DNA from: Pyrenophora tritici-repentis
Lineage: Eukaryota > Ascomycota > Dothideomycetes > Pleosporales > Pleosporaceae
DNA: 64,000 bases
Assembly (NCBI RefSeq): GCF_003171515.1
Contig: NC_089391.1
Coordinates: 2,728,001 to 2,792,000 of the forward strand
Direction of reading: 5' to 3'
Shown: positions 22,823 through 35,747 of the stretch, in pieces
How positions within the stretch are numbered: the stretch's first letter is position 1
How the letters are laid out: each line of letters starts with the position of its first letter
Program-made: the position numbers and the translations under genes
Notes under the pieces: generated by a model
The model's database searches: none
What the model was told of the DNA's origin: nothing
The model's input: only the letters and a program-made list of their open reading frames with translations

Positions 22823-25800
22823 ATGGCCGTAGCACTACCACACCACTCCAAGTCGTCCTCGCCGCGCAAGGTCGTCTACCTGCTGCCACTAACCGACTAT
22901 GGCTGCCCAGACGTGGCCGGCACCTACATCTACATGCCCCCGCCCACCGACCCAGCATACTCAATCTGCTTCCAGATCCAGGGTACCAGCTCGATATGTC
23001 GCGAGGGCAGTCTTTGGGTGAACATTCCCGCCAAAGGCAAGAAGTTTGAGCGCAGCAACTACCGCGAGTACAAGTACGTTGCAACTCCTACCCACCTGGG
23101 TGACTGGCACCTACAGTAGCTTTTGTATACTTGGGTTTCAAAAATTCCATGTCACCCAGGAGTACCAACCCTCAATCTGCTCTTCATCGCTGACACATGC
23201 CGAAGACTGCAGCCAAACTTCACGGGCTTGTGCGAGATTGAGATCCCGATATACGAAGCCAATGCCTTCTCCTTTTATACAACCTATTCGCCGCTGCCCC
23301 AGTGGTCCTTCACAGACGTTGCCTCGCCGAAGCCCACGCGGACAGACACATACTACATTGACGTATGTCCAAGCCTCCGGCTGAAGGGCGAGCACTTGCC
23401 GGTCGAGGCTGTCTGCATCTTCTCCACCTTGTCCAAGTTCATGGGCAACTACCCCACCGACTGGGATAATCACCTTCGCGGTATCGGCCAGCGTGGTTAC
23501 AACATGGTGCATTTCACACCGCTTATGATGCGGGGTTCTTCAAACTCGCCGTACAGCATATATGACCAGCTGAAGTTCGACGATGCTATCTTCAAGAATG
23601 GCGAGCAGGACATCGCCGACATGGTCCAGAAGATGCACAGCGAGTTCAATCTGCTGGCCATGACCGATGTTGTCTGGAACCACACGGCCAACAACAGCCC
23701 ATGGCTCGAGGAACATCCCGAAGCGGGCTACAATGTCGACACTGCTCCCCACCTCCGACCAGCTTTCGAGCTCGATACGGCACTACTGCAGTTTGGCCAA
23801 GAGCTTGGCGAGCGCGGCCTACCCACAACCTTCAACAATGAAGCGGACCTCCTGAAGGTCATGCAAGGCATCAAGGCACACGTCCTTAGCAAGGTCAAGC
23901 TATGGGAATTCTACGTCCTCGACGTTGAACGAGACACAAAAGCCACCATGGAGGCTTGGATATCTGGCCAAGTCAACTTCGTTGATGGCAGCTTTAGTGA
24001 AGCAGGTCTTCGCGGGCTCGATGCTGTCAAGGACTGGCCGTTGAAGCAAAAGGCAGACTGGCTGGTTGAGCATGCTCTGCGCGGCGGTGACCGCATGGGC
24101 GAACGATTCCGCCGCACAATGGACCCAAACATCAGTGCTAGCCTTCTCTGTGCTCTCTTCGGCCGCTTCGATACTCGCACCAGCGACAAACCAGATGAGC
24201 GTGCAGCTCAAGGTACAATGACTGCCATCTTCAACGAGGTCAACCTTCCGTTTTACCGCGAGTATGACGGAGACCAATCAGAGATTCTTGAACAGCTCTT
24301 CAACCGCATCAAGTATGTGCGGATAGATGCCCACGGTCCTAAGCTTGGAGAGGTCAACGACGCAAACCCACTCATCGAGACCTACTTCACACGGCTGCCG
24401 CTCAATGACACCACAAAGAAGCACAACCCAGAGGCTCTCGCGTTGGTAAACAATGGTTGGGTCTGGGCTGCGGATGCTATGCGGGATAACGCCGGACCCA
24501 AGTCTCGCGCTTACCTGAGGCGAGAGGTCATTGTCTGGGGCGACTGCGTCAAGCTTCGCTACGGAAATGGCCCAGAGGATAATCCCTTCCTCTGGGAACA
24601 CATGGCCAAGTACACGCGGCTGATGGCCAAGTACTTCCAAGGCTTCCGAATCGACAACTGCCATTCCACTCCTATACATCTCGCAGAATACATGCTGGAC
24701 CAAGCACGAAGCGTCAACTCAAACATAATGGTTTGTGCCGAACTCTTCACTGGCTCAGAAGAGATGGACTACAAGTTTTGCATGAAGCTCGGCATCTGTG
24801 CGCTCATTCGAGAGGCCATGCAGTCGTGGAGCACCCAAGAGATGAGCAGGCTTGTTCACCGTCACGGTGGTGTTCCTATCGGCAGCTTTGAAACTGATGA
24901 GGTCATGAACGCAGCTCAGGCAACCGATGGAGCAGACCAAACTAAACCAATCATCAAGAAGATCAAGCGCAGTCCTGTCCATGCGCTTTTCATGGACTGT
25001 ACACACGACAACGAAACACCAGCTCAGAAGCGGGATGCTCGCGACACTCTTCCAAGTGCTGCCCTTGTTGCCATGTGCGACTGCGCAACTGGCAGCGTTT
25101 TCGGATTCGATGAAGTTTACCCAGAGCTGATTGAGCTTGTGCACGAGAAGCGACTTTACTCCTCGGCCAACTCCACTGGCGGCCCGATCAAACCACAGGC
25201 TGGAGAGGGCGGAATTGGTGGTATCCGCAAGATCATCAATGAGATCCATGTGAAGATGGGCAAGGAGGAGTACAATGAGACGTACATCCACCACGACAAC
25301 GAGTACATCACAGTCCACCGCGTCAACCCTCACACCAGGAAGGGATACTTCCTCATCGCCCATACCGCATTCCCTGGTTACGGTAACGGTAACGGAGGCT
25401 TCGGAAAGACCAACCTCCCGGGTACCCAGGCAAAGCTCATCGGCGCTTGGAACTTGGAGGTCGATGATAGCCCAGAGACGAAAGCCCGTATCATCGGCGA
25501 CAAGACGACCTTGCGCGGTTTGCCCAGCAAAACGAACAATCTCCAGGGTGTGAACATCGAGTCATCTGGTGACGATACCACCATCACTATCCCTGACAAG
25601 TTTCCCCCCGGCAGTATCGCGCTATTCGAAACCTGGGTGCCGAGTGCTGAGCACGCCGATGGTCTCGACAAATTTGTTACCAGCGGTGGGCGTGCGGCTT
25701 TCAGCGGTGTCAACCTGACCGATCTGAACTATATCCTGTATAGATGTGAAGAAGAAGAGAGGGACGCTACCGATCACAAGGACGGAACCTACAACATCCC

Positions 25801-27658
25801 CGGCCACGGCAACCTTGTATACGCTGGTCTGCAAGGCTGGTGGAGTGTACTCCGCGACATTGTCAACGACAACAACCTTGGACACCCACTCTGCAACCAT
25901 CTCCGTGAGGGTCAATGGGCACTCGATTACTGTCTTGGCCGTCTTGAGCACATCTCGCAGAAGGAGAAGTACGCCAACATCAAGGGTCCTGCCAAGTGGC
26001 TCAAGTCCAAGTTCGATGCCATCCGCAAGGTCCCTAGCTACATGCTTCCGCGATACTTTGCTCTAGTCATCCAGACTGCGTACAACGCCGCAGTTGATCG
26101 AGCAATTGAGTTGATGGGTGAGAACGTCCGCGAGGGCAACCAGTTCCTGAAGAGTCTGGCACTTGTAAGCTGTCAAGTTACGGGTTACATGAACAGCGCC
26201 TCGCTGTGGCCAGAAAAGAGTGTTCCCAGCATGGCTGCCGGTCTTCCTCACTTTGCATACGATTGGGCGCGATGCTGGGGTCGTGACATCACCATCTCAG
26301 CCCGCGGTCTCTACATGGGAACCGGCAGGTATGCTGATGCCAAGGAGCACATCTTTGCCTTTGCCAGTGTTCTCAAGCATGGCATGGTTCCTAATCTTCT
26401 TGGTGGCGGCAAAAACCCGCGCTACAACTCTCGCGACTCGGTCTGGTGGTTCCTCCAGAACATTCAAGACTACACCAAGATTGTACCAAACGGCATGGAG
26501 CTCCTGAAGGAACAGGTCAAGCGACGGTTCCTCCCCTACGATGACACTTGGTTCGCCCATACCGACAAGCAGGCCTACTCCAAGTCTTCTTCGATCGAAG
26601 ACGTCATCCAGGAGGCCCTCCAGCGACATGCTTCCGGCATAGAATTTCGCGAGTACGATGCGGGCCCGAACATCGACAGCCAAATGAAATCAGAAGGCTT
26701 CAACATCAAGATCTGGACTGACTGGGAGACTGGTCTAATCTTTGGAGGCAACCAGTGGAACTGCGGTACATGGATGGACAAGATGGGTGAAAGTGAGAAG
26801 GCGGGCAGCAAGGGCGTTCCTGGAACACCGCGAGACGGTGCCCCGGTCGAGATCATCGGCATGCTCTACAGCACAGTACGCTGGTGCGCCAACATGTACG
26901 AAGCTGGCCAGTTCAAGTATGAAGGTGTAACACTCGATGACGGCAAGAAGACGGTCACATACAAGGAGTGGGCCGATTTGATCAAAGCCAACTTCGAGCG
27001 ATGCTTCTATGTTCCCCGGTCTGCCGAGGAAGACAGCAAGTACGATGTCAACTCGGCTATTGTCAACCGCCGGGGCATTTACAAGGATTTGTACCGCTCA
27101 GGCAAAGAGTACGAGGACTACCAGCTGAGGCCCAACTTCCCTGTTACCATGACGGTTGCGCCAGACCTCTTCGAACCAGAACATGCTCTGTACGCTCTGC
27201 AGATGGCCGACAGGGTCCTGCTCGGACCTCAGGGCATGAAGACCCTGGATCCCTCCGACCTCAACTACCGCGGGTACTACATCAACAGCGAAGACTCGAC
27301 CGACTTCCATACCTCAAAGGGCCGCAACTACCACCAAGGACCAGAATGGGTGTGGCCCACGGGCTTCTTCCTCCGAGCCCTACTCAAGTTCGATCTCCAG
27401 CGCCGCAAGACCCCCGAAGAGCGCATCGAGAGCTACCAACAAGTCACTCGTCGTCTCGCTGGTTGCATGAAGGCGATTCAAGAGTCTCCTTGGGCTGGCC
27501 TCACGGAGTTGACCAACAAGGACGGTGCCTTCTGTGGCGACTCATGCCCAACGCAGAGTTGGAGTGCTAGCTGCATTATCGACTTGTTCCAGGATGCGCG
27601 CGAGTACGAGATGGAAGGTTCGGGTACCGGGGCCAGCAAGAAGGAGTCCTCATCATAG
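22823..27658 (+). CDS. Glycogen debranching enzyme (4-alpha-glucanotransferase / amylo-1,6-glucosidase)
   Basis: Predicted 1567 residues from exons 22823-23073 and 23206-27658; the 132-nt intron (GTACGT...AAG) joins NYREYK to LQPNFTGLCEIEIPIYEANAFSFY as in the family. This bifunctional cytosolic enzyme moves maltosyl/maltotriosyl units off glycogen branch stubs and then hydrolyses the remaining alpha-1,6 glucose, together with phosphorylase. The N-terminal half is the GH13-type transferase. Candidate catalytic residues are Asp567 in FRIDNCHSTP, Glu596 in CAELFTGSEEMD and Asp685 in DCTHDNETP. The C-terminal half is the GH133-type glucosidase with TGLIFGGNQWNCGTWMDK and QLRPNFPVTM. The length matches eukaryotic members (about 1530-1570). 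No frameshift or missing domain is seen. Confidence 0.97.
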
Positions 27659-30600
27659 ACTGGTGTGCTTGGCGAAAACGTAAAGTTTCTGTTGCCTAAG
27701 CTGGAGACAAAGCGTTTGTGACTGGGATTGTTCGTTCAGGCATGGGGTGGTGTGGAGTAGTAGAGTGACTAGACTGTTGTAGATACCTAGAACTGACGAT
27801 AAATTCGACCATGATACATTCTTCATTCAAACCTTCTTACCCAGCTTGATCATCCGTCTCACTGTCCGCGATGATATGTGCAGTACATCAGCCACTTGAA
27901 TATGACCGTTTTTCTCATGCAGATAGGTCCGGGAGTTTCCCTGTGTACAATCACCGTACTTGTAAATCATAGCACGATGATCGGCCAGGTAAACTTGTTA
28001 ATTCTAAATACCCGGTGCAGGTTCAAAGTATGTTCCTCTGCTTTCGCGTATCACCCAGCTATCTCATCATCATCAGCTTCACGCAACGAGCTTCAGCGCA
28101 TAGAGGTAGCAGATAGGCTGAATACATGTGTGTTATGGATGTGACGGAGGAGCGGTAGGGTATGATGGACAGCATGGATACGTGTACTGTAGGTTCATTT
28201 GGAGATAAGTACCGCTAGGTGGACAGTAAGGAGTAAGGGAAGCTATGTAGATGTATGGACTTCGCGGTAGTTTGAGGTAAGACGAGGGAGAGGTTTTTGC
28301 GGAGGAGGTAGGTGGTCCAGTGGACGGGCGGTGTCAACAACTAGGTGTTTGTAGGATAGGTATATGTAGGGGTGTACTTCTTGCAAGTCAGTGGTCTATA
28401 ATATACGTGTAACTTTGTGGTCTTGCTGGGGGAGTCCACTTAGGTAGTCAGCGACACGCATCGAGTGTGCAACAAAAGGTGGGAAGGTGTCCAACTAGTT
28501 GTTTGATTGTTCATGTATAGCAAATGTACATGAACACGCCTTCTCCCCCAAGACAATACACATGAACAACATGCCGTTTCACTCGACAAGTAAAAAGATG
28601 AGTGGGAGAGAAGAGAGTCCCCATAATTTAGGATCGTCTGCATCAGTATATCGAAAAGGGGTGCTACTCCATCTACAACTACGGTCCAGCCTATCACTCA
28701 ACCTGCCACCACATTGAGATCCCCAGCGCTTAAACAGCTTGCGCAACCGGGAAAAGAAGACAATGGACGTAAAACGGTCACTATAGCGCACTTGATGGCT
28801 TCAAGCACGGCACACATTGCTCACCCACACACCCACGGCGATAACTCGCCGGCGACCGAGTGTCCAGGAAGGTTTATCGTGCCACCCACATGGCATCATC
28901 TCATCACTTCAAGCGCAAAGAGGCGCCTTAACTGGATGACTGCATAGATAGCGGCTGGCGACGATGTGCGCGGTTGGCGTTAGTGTTCGTGTCGCTATCC
29001 ACTTTCGGCTTCTCACGCTTATGCATGTCATGCGATAAAATGTGATTCGGCTAGTGTGGTAGTGGGTAGTGGTAGATGGTAGTGGTAGATGGTAGCTTAC
29101 ACGGAATACGGTGCTAGAAGGATCGTCGATACGGCAGTTTCGTCATCCGAGCATCCTGGGAAGCGCGGGACGGACCTGCCAAAAAGACAGAAAGATAGCT
29201 GTGGAGGGAAGATCAGGCGATCCGTGGTTGCCTAGCTAATTGTTGGCTACTACTGCTGCTCCTGGTCTTTACTAAATGGCGTTATCGTGTCCGTGTTCTA
29301 GAGAGACAGGGTCATTCCTGGGATGTTTTGAGCAATATGTCGTATTGATGATTAGATATCCACGCGCCTGTTAGAGCGTGCTCGTCGAGAGTAGTTAGTT
29401 TATATTGAAGCACGGTAGACTGTTGTTCTTGGGGCGTTGCTGGTTGGTCGGTTGGCCTGTTAGCCAAAACCCTCGCGCCTCTAGCTGTCTATTCAAAGCT
29501 AGACGGTACGGTTGGCGGGCATCTTTACCTTTTGCTCATGCATGTCATGCTGTGGTAGCACACAATACGTACCAGGGGTCTTTCCTCCTCTCCTCCTCTC
29601 CCCCTCGCTCCCCCGCCCAGCCCCAGGCCAAATGATCGTTATGATTTGTTTTGGCGATGATCTAGCGCGTGATGATCTCGTCAGGTTTTCCCCTTCTGAG
29701 CAAAAAAGGGGTCTAGGTTGCGCCATTGACCCTTTGACTATGGCAAAGCAAGCCGCATGCCTGTCAAAATATGCACGACATCTTGTGCGCGACACACGGA
29801 TACGTTCTGAGCTAAGACGTTAGGGCTGTTGGCCACTTTGTGGGCCTTGTTTTCTTGAGTTAACCCGCGTGCTTGCGCCTGGATCTACGAGGTTTTGAGG
29901 CTATGTGAGTGGCGGCGCGTGATAGCGGTTCCAGTCAGGTCTTGGGAGAGGCTAACCCGGCAAACGGGGACGAAGAAATGAAAGTATTGGAATGCTCAGT
30001 AGTCTCTCCCAAATTACCTCTTTGGGAGGTTGTCTTGACTGTCTCATTCGGCGAGTCAGGCAGTGGCCGTTAACATGTAACCCCAGTCTAAAAGGGCTTA
30101 TCATCCCCACAAGGTGTTTGTTCTTCGTGCTACGGCGCTGTGGCTGCATCCATCAGCTGGGGCCTACACGGCAATGTTTGAGTCAAAACAACCGAATTGC
30201 GAATCACATGCCCTTACGCCTGTCTCCCACGAGCCACTCTGAGGTCTCAGGGACGACGTTGCGTGCCTCAATCACATGAAGTTTCGATGTTGGTTTAAGG
30301 TGCGGATACGGCCCGGAGGTGTGAGTCCCCACAGTCAGGGCTAAATTTGTTGAAACGCTTGGTCCATGCTCAGATGAATCATAAATTGTTTGAGGGCGTG
30401 ACAAAGTGACCTTCGTGTTGAGGTTGCCGTTCCACTAGGATTGTGTCCGGTGGATACATGTCTGATTGAAGTGAAAAAATGTGGTTATGTTGTTGCTGCA
30501 TGACGCTGCAGATCACGGTTGGGAGTAAGCGGTTTTTGGCACGCTGCGTCAGTGGTACAGCACAACAGGTGTTTCGAACCGTCTTCCTCATGCATAGAAC

Positions 30601-33600
30601 AAAGCCGAGGCTCCATCATGTGCCGCTTGACATGGCACGCCCGAAATTAGGGCCGAAAGGACTGCAGATTAGCAGTCTTCCAGCTGCGATGCTTACAGTT
30701 TTAAGGCTGGACGGGCCAATTTTGACCAAATCCGAACACGTCGCCAGAGTCTTTTGGGTCATAGCCTGTGTAGCGCAACAGGGGAGCCGCAACGACATTT
30801 CCTAACTACGGACGGAGCACGCGTGTATGCAAGCGTTGGCAATAACACCACAGATACTGGCTACCGGCAAAAAAGGTATCAACAACCGTGTCGTGTCGAT
30901 CGGCTTGACCGCTCCGATATGTCTATCAATGCGACTTCGCACCATGACCGGGACCGAGAGAGCGTCATGTTGAGCACAGTTATTCTGCCCTAGCTCGAGA
31001 CGTTTGGGTGATGGTTGAAGCGTCAATCCATCAACTCAAAAGCCGAGGGCCACTTGTCCTATTTCGACGGTAATGGGATTTTGGATCTAGCGTACTGCAC
31101 CTGAGGTTTCGCGGATTGCTTGCTGCAGCATCGAGCTAACCCGGACGGGAATGTTGTGCATGGTTTAGGCTTCGATGTTTCGATGTCGTGCAGTCGCGCA
31201 TACATGCCTAAGCGAAGTGGTACCTATCGGTCAGAATCGCCACAGACAGTATCAGGACAAGATTGCTAGAGACGGGTGGGTCTAAGGTGCCGCTGTGAGC
31301 TAAACATTGATGCTGCAGTATCGAGGTCCAATTGATCGGCGCGACGTTTCTTCAACGTCGATCCCTGGATTGCATTTAGCGTAATTTTGATGATGCACGC
31401 GAGCCGGGGAACTGCTCCCGATAGCAGGGATGTAACGCGACAGCAAAGTCTAGGGTTTAGCACTCACATGGCTCAACCACTTTGGTGGACTCGCTAGTTC
31501 TGACGTGCCATGCGGGCTCTGTAGCATCCCGGATGCTTGTGATGGACGGCTGATGTGAGTTCAGGAGGCGACGTCCGAGATTGGATATGCCTCAAGGTTG
31601 CCATTGCAGGATGTGGACAGGGAACAGATGCCTGTGGCGAGTGTGGACAACATAGGAATCGCATGACACCAAGTGTTGGAGCTCAGCTTTGGCACGGGGT
31701 CTCTGCAAAAGGCCTTGGCTGGCGGTGTAACTCGTCAAGATAATGAGTCTGTACCACCGCAGAAAACACTCGTGAAACTCGGTGAGAAGGCCACCAGACG
31801 GACAACGAGCTCAGCTTCGGCCGGCCCGTTGCTTAGTCAAGGCGTTGGTAGTGGCTCCCGAGTTTTCGGCAGACGGAGGGCATGCATTTTAAACAGTAGG
31901 CAGATACTGAAAAAGGCGGAATAGTGAAAGACGGCGGAACCCTAAGAAGGTTGCATATCTGGTTCCATGGCCGAAAGGAGACATGTTGGCTATGTGGTCT
32001 AGAAATAAGCGACTTGGTATTATGTTCGGTGAAAGATTAGCCAAAAGCAAAAACATGTTGATGCTAGCAGCGAATGAAGGGTGGCCTGGGGCGTACCAGG
32101 CTGCCAGCAAGGTAGGATCATCATGCAAGTACCCGAAGAGCCACTATGATTGTCAGACACTGGTCAAGATCTGATCGGTGCAAACATGTCACTCATGTGA
32201 AGCTTGTGATGCGTGGCCGGTGTGATGAGCGAGAATACGAAGAATACAAGGCCTTGACGGCCTTTCCAACTCTTGCACACCGCTTGGTGTCTCTCGGAGA
32301 GTGTCCAGGTAGTGTTTCTTGTAGACGAGGTCCTTCAAAAGGGTTGTCATCGGTCAAACAGGGTATGGGCACAAGCCAATCAGACGGCAGTCGGGATACC
32401 GAGCCACAAGGTTCCATGAAGACGCGAGCGCGGCATGTTTCCTATTCGGTTCGGTAAATGAGGGCCGCGCATTTCCCATCGGTGAAGGCTAGGGCGCGAG
32501 TTTGGCTGCAGTGCACTAGACGCCCGTTGAAGGCGCCAGGAGGGTGCAGCTGAAGGCTGTCGTCTGGCGCCACCAGCACCGTTGCATGCTAGCCGAAACA
32601 TGAATCAGTAGGTATGCTAACGGCGTTGGGGGGTCCGAGAAAGGTATTTTGATATGCGCATTACATGCGGGAGAGAGCCTCGGTTGGTGGATGGATAGTG
32701 GGTGAGGACGGACGGTGGGTGATAAGGCGCGAGAGAGATTGCAGCAAGCGTGCGCGGCACAGTCGCAAGCTTCCGCGCTGGGATTTCCACAATTTCGACT
32801 TTGCCGTGTGCGTCGCAATTCCAATTCGTTGTTTGCCGTCGTCAGGTTCCTTGTCGGCCGCGTTCCAATTTTGTCGTTTTCGCGGCGCGTCCCCGTCGCG
32901 GGAAGCCCACAGCTGCAGTTGGGTTCACCCGGCTACAGCCGTGCTCATCAAAGAAGCAAAGGGATGCCCTGGAAGGAGCAGTTGCGAGTGGGGCGGCTCG
33001 GCGTATGGAAGGCGTACTGCGGATACTGAGGTACGTATGGTACAATGGTGTGGGCATGGGCGTGGGTGTGGCCAAAAGGGGACGGGCCTCAAAGGTGGCC
33101 TCGTCTCGGGCATGGCATGTACAGTAGTGGAGAGGAGGATGCTGGTAAGGATGTTGTGATGTGGATAGGTCACGTGCAGCAGATGTGGCGGCGGCGGCCG
33201 GACGGCAAGTCAACTGGTGCAGCACACTCCAGGTATGCCGACATGTCGTCACGTGCAGATAGCAGCAGATGTAAAGTCACGTGATTATTGCAGCCAATCA
33301 TCGAATCACGTGTGGATCCGCAATGGCCCCAAACAAAGTCCGCCCGGTCGGTCGCTTGCCGCGGCCAGCGCCAAAAATGTCGAATGCGAGAGCGAAAGAT
33401 TCGCCAACAACCCACCACTGCTAACCCAAACCCATTAACCCATACTAACCCACCAGCCCACCAGCAGCGCTTGCCATGACCAGGCGGCTTGCTGGCACAA
33501 AAACCTCCCGAGACATGTCCAGGACGGAGAGGAGGCAAACACAGTTTTAACACCGACGGTGACATGGATCGGGCCGACCAGGAGCCTCCGGCCATATGCA

Positions 33601-34199
33601 GGCTCCCACAGGGCTGTTGAGTGGTGGCCAGGCCGTGTCTGGGTGTGTGGGCATGGTGGGCGTCGTGTGTTCGCTCCTGGGTTAGTGGTGGTGGTGCTGG
33701 TGGTGCTGCTCGAGGTCGAGTCTGTCGCACTGGGCGCAGATTGCGTGTGCACACGTCCAACAGACTCAGGCCGCCCGCGGATCTCTTGCCGGCTGCCCCG
33801 GCCCCTTGGCGCCGTCCCACGCAGCCGCGTCTGGCCTTCCGCCGTGCCAGGTCCTTGCTGGCGACATGGGGGGGGCCATGGCTGGTGCAGAGACGGGATC
33901 AGGTCCCCGCTGCATGCCATTCCCAGTGGGCCCTCTGTTGTTCACATTGCAGCAGCGCGTTCCCCCGCAGCCAACGCAAACCAGTGACATGGCTGCTTGC
34001 AAGCCCCTCAACTAGGGCCGCCAGCCGGTTCATCCTTCGCCTGTGCCGTGAGCGGAGCTGCATCAATGGAATGCTAGACCCTTTCCACCTTTCCCGTGAG
34101 ACCGTAGTACTCCTTGTGCAACCCAGCTCTCCCTCCTCTGCTTCATATCACCGTCGCCGTCGCTGACCGCCAGACCATACCATATAACCACCGAATGCC
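27659..34199. other. Long gene-poor region (6.5 kb)
   Basis: No open frame here shows a recognisable domain, signal peptide or coherent splice pattern, and none exceeds what shadow ORFs reach by chance. The left end should hold the debranching-enzyme 3' UTR. The right end (33160-34199) holds four RTCACGTG sites and is likely the promoter of the gene starting at 34200. The 29-33 kb part has mixed composition and could contain decayed transposon or noncoding RNA, but I could not show either. Confidence 0.5.
33169..33312. promoter_or_regulatory. Cluster of four RTCACGTG (CDEI/E-box type) sites
   Basis: GTCACGTG occurs at 33169-33176, 33248-33255 and 33276-33283, and ATCACGTG at 33305-33312, all within 144 bp. 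A CCAAT box lies near 33291-33295. RTCACGTG is the core bound by Cbf1-type bHLH proteins, and CACGTG is also bound by Pho4-type factors. The cluster lies about 0.9-1.0 kb before ATG 34200. Confidence 0.6.
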
Positions 34200-35747
34200 A
34201 TGATGGGGAGCGACTGGCATTCACGCAGGCACCCGCAGCCAGACCCCTCCCACTTTGCCGCCCGAACTCTTCCCAGTTTTGCAGAGCTGACGTCCTCATC
34301 CACCGACTCAGTCTTGCACCGCCCTCGCGATTCTGTGCCGCCGCCTGCGCACCCAGGACGACCTGTCGAGCGTCTTACTCCTCCCTCTGCTCTGCCTCAG
34401 CCCGACTTTGCAAACCCTCCACCCAATCCTGAGCGAGCCTCTTTTACTGCCATCAACCATCACGCGAGCCCTCACGTTAGGTAAGTCGTCGTTGTCTGTG
34501 TGAGACCTGACCGCACCCGTGCTGACTTGTTGCCCAGCCCCACCAACACCAGAGTCCCTCCACCTGCACAGGACCACCAGAGGTTTGCGCTTTCATTGCC
34601 CCAGACCACTGTTGCGCCTTTCACTCCGCCCTTGTCGTCGGCCCCTACTCAGAGTCTGCACGACACCAATTCGTCGCAAACCTCAATCGCGACGACCCGC
34701 CAAGACTCTGCCTTCTCGCATCTGCGTTACGACGCCCCCAAAGACTCAGAGTCCACCCTTCCATCCTCTGTCTTTGCCTTTTCTTACTTTCACCCTGCTG
34801 TGGGCAGCCGTCGTCAGTCCGACACGTCTCGTCCCATTTCCCATCCAGCTGGCCCATCTTCACCCCATTCTCCCCCACCCGACTCCCGCTCAAACCAGCA
34901 AGCCCTAGAGACGGCCGCACCCAGTGTAAAGCGTGTTGCAACTTCTCAATCAACTCCTCCAGGAATTCCCGCTCAGCCAGAACCAGCAACTTCACCTGAG
35001 CAACTCCGAGGCCCGGACACTGGATTCCGGAACCCCCTGCCATCTCCCACTTCAGACCACGTAAACGGCAGTGGCCGACATCAACGCTACAACGTCAGAT
35101 TCAACACCGTCTACACATCGGAAAACATGCCACCAAATCAGAAGCCTCGACATGACCCAGTACCCACGGCGCCCATGGCAACAGAGACTAACGAAGAACA
35201 AAGCCCGGCCTTGGAGCAGACCATCACACCTTCAGTCGAGCCAGCTGCTTCGCCCGCCAACTCTGCACCGCCATCAATAGACGACCAAAATAATCCCGAC
35301 CAGCAAAACGAGCCGAAACTGGAGAGGTGCAAAGGCTGCCTAGAGCCCTGGAGGCGACCATTGCCAGGAGAGGAACAGTATCGCCTGAGCTCACCCGCCC
35401 AAAACATGGGAGAACAAATAAAACTCACCGAAGACTTGATCAAACGTCTCGAAAATCACACCAAGTTTGCTGACGAAGCATATGCGGCCTGGCAACGACG
35501 ACATCGGTGGTGTCTAAACAGTCCGCCTTCAACTGACGCCAATCCACCACCACCACCACTACCACCAGCTGACCCGCGTAGCAAAAGTGCAGACGAGTCT
35601 TCTCCCACAGCTGCTCCAGCACTTCCTGTTTCTGGAAAACGCAAGTCGGAGATTCCCCATGACGCATCATCCAAGATCCGAAAGATCGTCAGTTTCGACC
35701 CTCCTTCGAACCCCACCCACCCTGTCCGCCCAACCGCTCCGGCGTGA
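34200..35747 (+). CDS. Uncharacterised Pro/Ser-rich protein with CxxC motif
   Basis: Predicted 496 residues from exons 34200-34480 and 34538-35747; the 57-nt intron is GTAAGT...CAG and keeps frame (HHASPHV|SPTNTRVPP). Most of the protein is disordered and rich in Pro, Ser and Thr. One ordered segment starts at about residue 354 with LERCKGCLEPWRRP (Cys358 and Cys361). It is followed by a predicted helix, MGEQIKLTEDLIKRLENH, and a Trp-containing stretch AYAAWQRRHRWC. Near the C-terminus is KRKSEIPHDASSKIRKIVSF, a basic patch that may be a nuclear signal. I do not recognise the family. A nuclear regulatory role is a guess. There are two consecutive ATGs (34200 and 34203); either could be used. 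Confidence 0.7.

Noticed and set aside
24755..25363. 202-codon minus-strand frame inside the debranching enzyme
   Set aside because: Antisense shadow of a highly biased, clearly coding exon; no domain.
29041..29100. Short GGTAGTGGTAGATGGTAG repeat
   Set aside because: Only two to three imperfect units; too short to be called a tandem repeat with meaning.
33170..33920. Long minus-strand frames of 216 and 161 codons at 33.2-33.9 kb
   Set aside because: Mutually overlapping, low-complexity (Pro/Thr/Arg) and antisense to the likely leader of the gene at 34200.
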